Assembly (NCBI GenBank): GCA_944325615.1
Contig: CALVAU010000224.1
Location: 1 to 14,546, forward strand
Length of the DNA: 14,546 nt
Reading direction: 5' to 3'
DNA from: Candidatus Gastranaerophilales bacterium
GTDB taxonomy: Bacteria; Cyanobacteriota; Vampirovibrionia; Gastranaerophilales; Gastranaerophilaceae
Both the position numbers and the translations under genes were made by a program. Shown here piece after piece: positions 13,975-14,546 of this stretch. Positions within the stretch are counted from its first letter, which is position 1; every line of letters starts with the position of its first letter. The notes beneath the pieces were generated by a model, which searched no databases, was not told the DNA's origin, and saw only the letters and a program-made list of their open reading frames with translations.

Positions 13975-14546
13975 TTATTTTTTGCTTTTATCTGCTAATT
14001 CACTGTCCATTCTCAAAAATACCGGTTTAATATCTTCTTTTGAAATTAATTTACCGATTTTTAAGTTTTTAGAAGTCAACTTATCAAGATTTGCAGATTT
14101 CAAATCAAATGACAATTGAGAAGCCATTCTTTGAGCGATATTCGGACAATACGGATAAATAAGTGCTGATACAATGCACATAATTTCTAAAACGGTTGTC
14201 AAAACTTGTCCGCATTCTGTCATTTTTTCTTCTTTTGCTAATGTCCAAGGTTCATTGTCAGTTACATATTTGTTTGTCATATCCACAAGCTGGATAATTT
14301 CGTTGCCTGCTTCTGCAATTTCAAAATTATCAAAATGGCTTTTTACAAGATCAATTTTATTTTTTGCAGCTTGCAAAAGACTTCTTGAGCCTGCAACGAG
14401 TTCATTTTCGTTCACGTCAAATTCAGCCTTAATTTCGCCGTCAAAGTATTTTACAAGCATTGAAAGCGTTCTGTTCAAAAGGTTGCCCATAGAGTTTGCA
14501 AGATGAGCATTAACTTTTTCTTTGAAATCATCATCAGAATAGTTGC
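13975..14546 (-). CDS. metG: Methionyl-tRNA synthetase, C-terminal part (5' end beyond window)
   Basis: The anticodon-binding end of the class I synthetase that charges tRNA-Met. The frame is open through the right edge, so the first visible codons (NYSDDDFKEKVNAHLANSMG) are internal and the 190 residues seen are the C-terminal third. The segment FKEKVNAHLANSMGNLLNRT and the helical stretch with NEPWTLAKE and ALIYPYCPNIAQRM are typical of the MetG helical anticodon-binding domain. The protein ends about 15 residues after the ISKEDIKPVF segment without the C-terminal tRNA-binding (Trbp111-like) extension found in many bacteria, so it is a short-form MetG. It is convergent with prepilin copy 2. 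Confidence 0.9.
   Translation of the reverse strand, partial: NYSDDDFKEKVNAHLANSMGNLLNRTLSMLVKYFDGEIKAEFDVNENELVAGSRSLLQAAKNKIDLVKSHFDNFEIAEAGNEIIQLVDMTNKYVTDNEPWTLAKEEKMTECGQVLTTVLEIMCIVSALIYPYCPNIAQRMASQLSFDLKSANLDKLTSKNLKIGKLISKEDIKPVFLRMDSELADKSKK

Noticed and set aside
13975..14490. Start of a separate gene at the Met codon 14488-14490
   Set aside because: The frame is open to the right edge and the upstream residues fit the MetG family, so this Met is internal.
1..14546. tRNA, rRNA or riboswitch genes
   Set aside because: No cloverleaf, rRNA signature or known riboswitch core was recognised by eye in any intergenic stretch.

Overview
This is an AT-rich bacterial chromosome segment with housekeeping genes and two accessory loci. 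The prepilin N-termini (FTLAEVLITLGVIGIVAAMT followed by LPTVINN), the small stand-alone LuxR-type regulator and the overall gene content suggest a gut bacterium of the non-photosynthetic cyanobacterial sister lineage (Vampirovibrionia/Melainabacteria, Gastranaerophilales). This is an inference from family resemblance, at about 0.6 confidence; no rRNA or tRNA gene is present to anchor it. Almost every gene stops at TAA. One 85-codon gene stops at TAG, lepA contains an in-frame TAG, and TGA ends no intact gene.

Layout. Positions 1-4752 (minus strand) hold clpB, then a secreted NTF2-like protein, aroC and the start of aroK; the last three are tightly packed and look co-transcribed. A divergent promoter region follows, with lepA on the plus strand (4868-6670). 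The lepA promoter places the transcript start essentially on the ATG, and the gene carries an in-frame TAG at codon 249. A 74-residue LuxR/GerE-type regulator on the minus strand overlaps the lepA 3' end by 4 bases. After a gene-free region come a lysine-rich orphan protein (7246-7605) and its terminator, prepilin locus 1 (7821-9026), xerC (minus), a secreted TPR protein (10054-11862), an 85-residue orphan, engB, prepilin locus 2 (12829-13874), a bidirectional terminator, and the 3' part of metG (minus) running off the window.

The unusual part is the pair of prepilin loci. Each begins with the same 33-base block (ribosome site, ATG, six codons), followed by a pure G homopolymer (12 G in copy 1, 10 G in copy 2). 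A long leader follows, built of translated palindromic repeat units (mostly CHPE...RRISK...AQND), and then a normal type IV prepilin-like body. With 10 G, copy 2 reads from the ATG straight into the prepilin. With 12 G, copy 1 is out of frame and hits a TGA inside its first repeat unit; 11 G would restore it. This is the architecture of a slipped-strand contingency (phase-variable) system on surface-type proteins, here combined with palindromic repeats retained in one reading frame inside the gene. The two copies also have a mosaic identity pattern that suggests gene conversion. Expression switching and function are inferred; the tracts, frames and repeats are read directly from the sequence.
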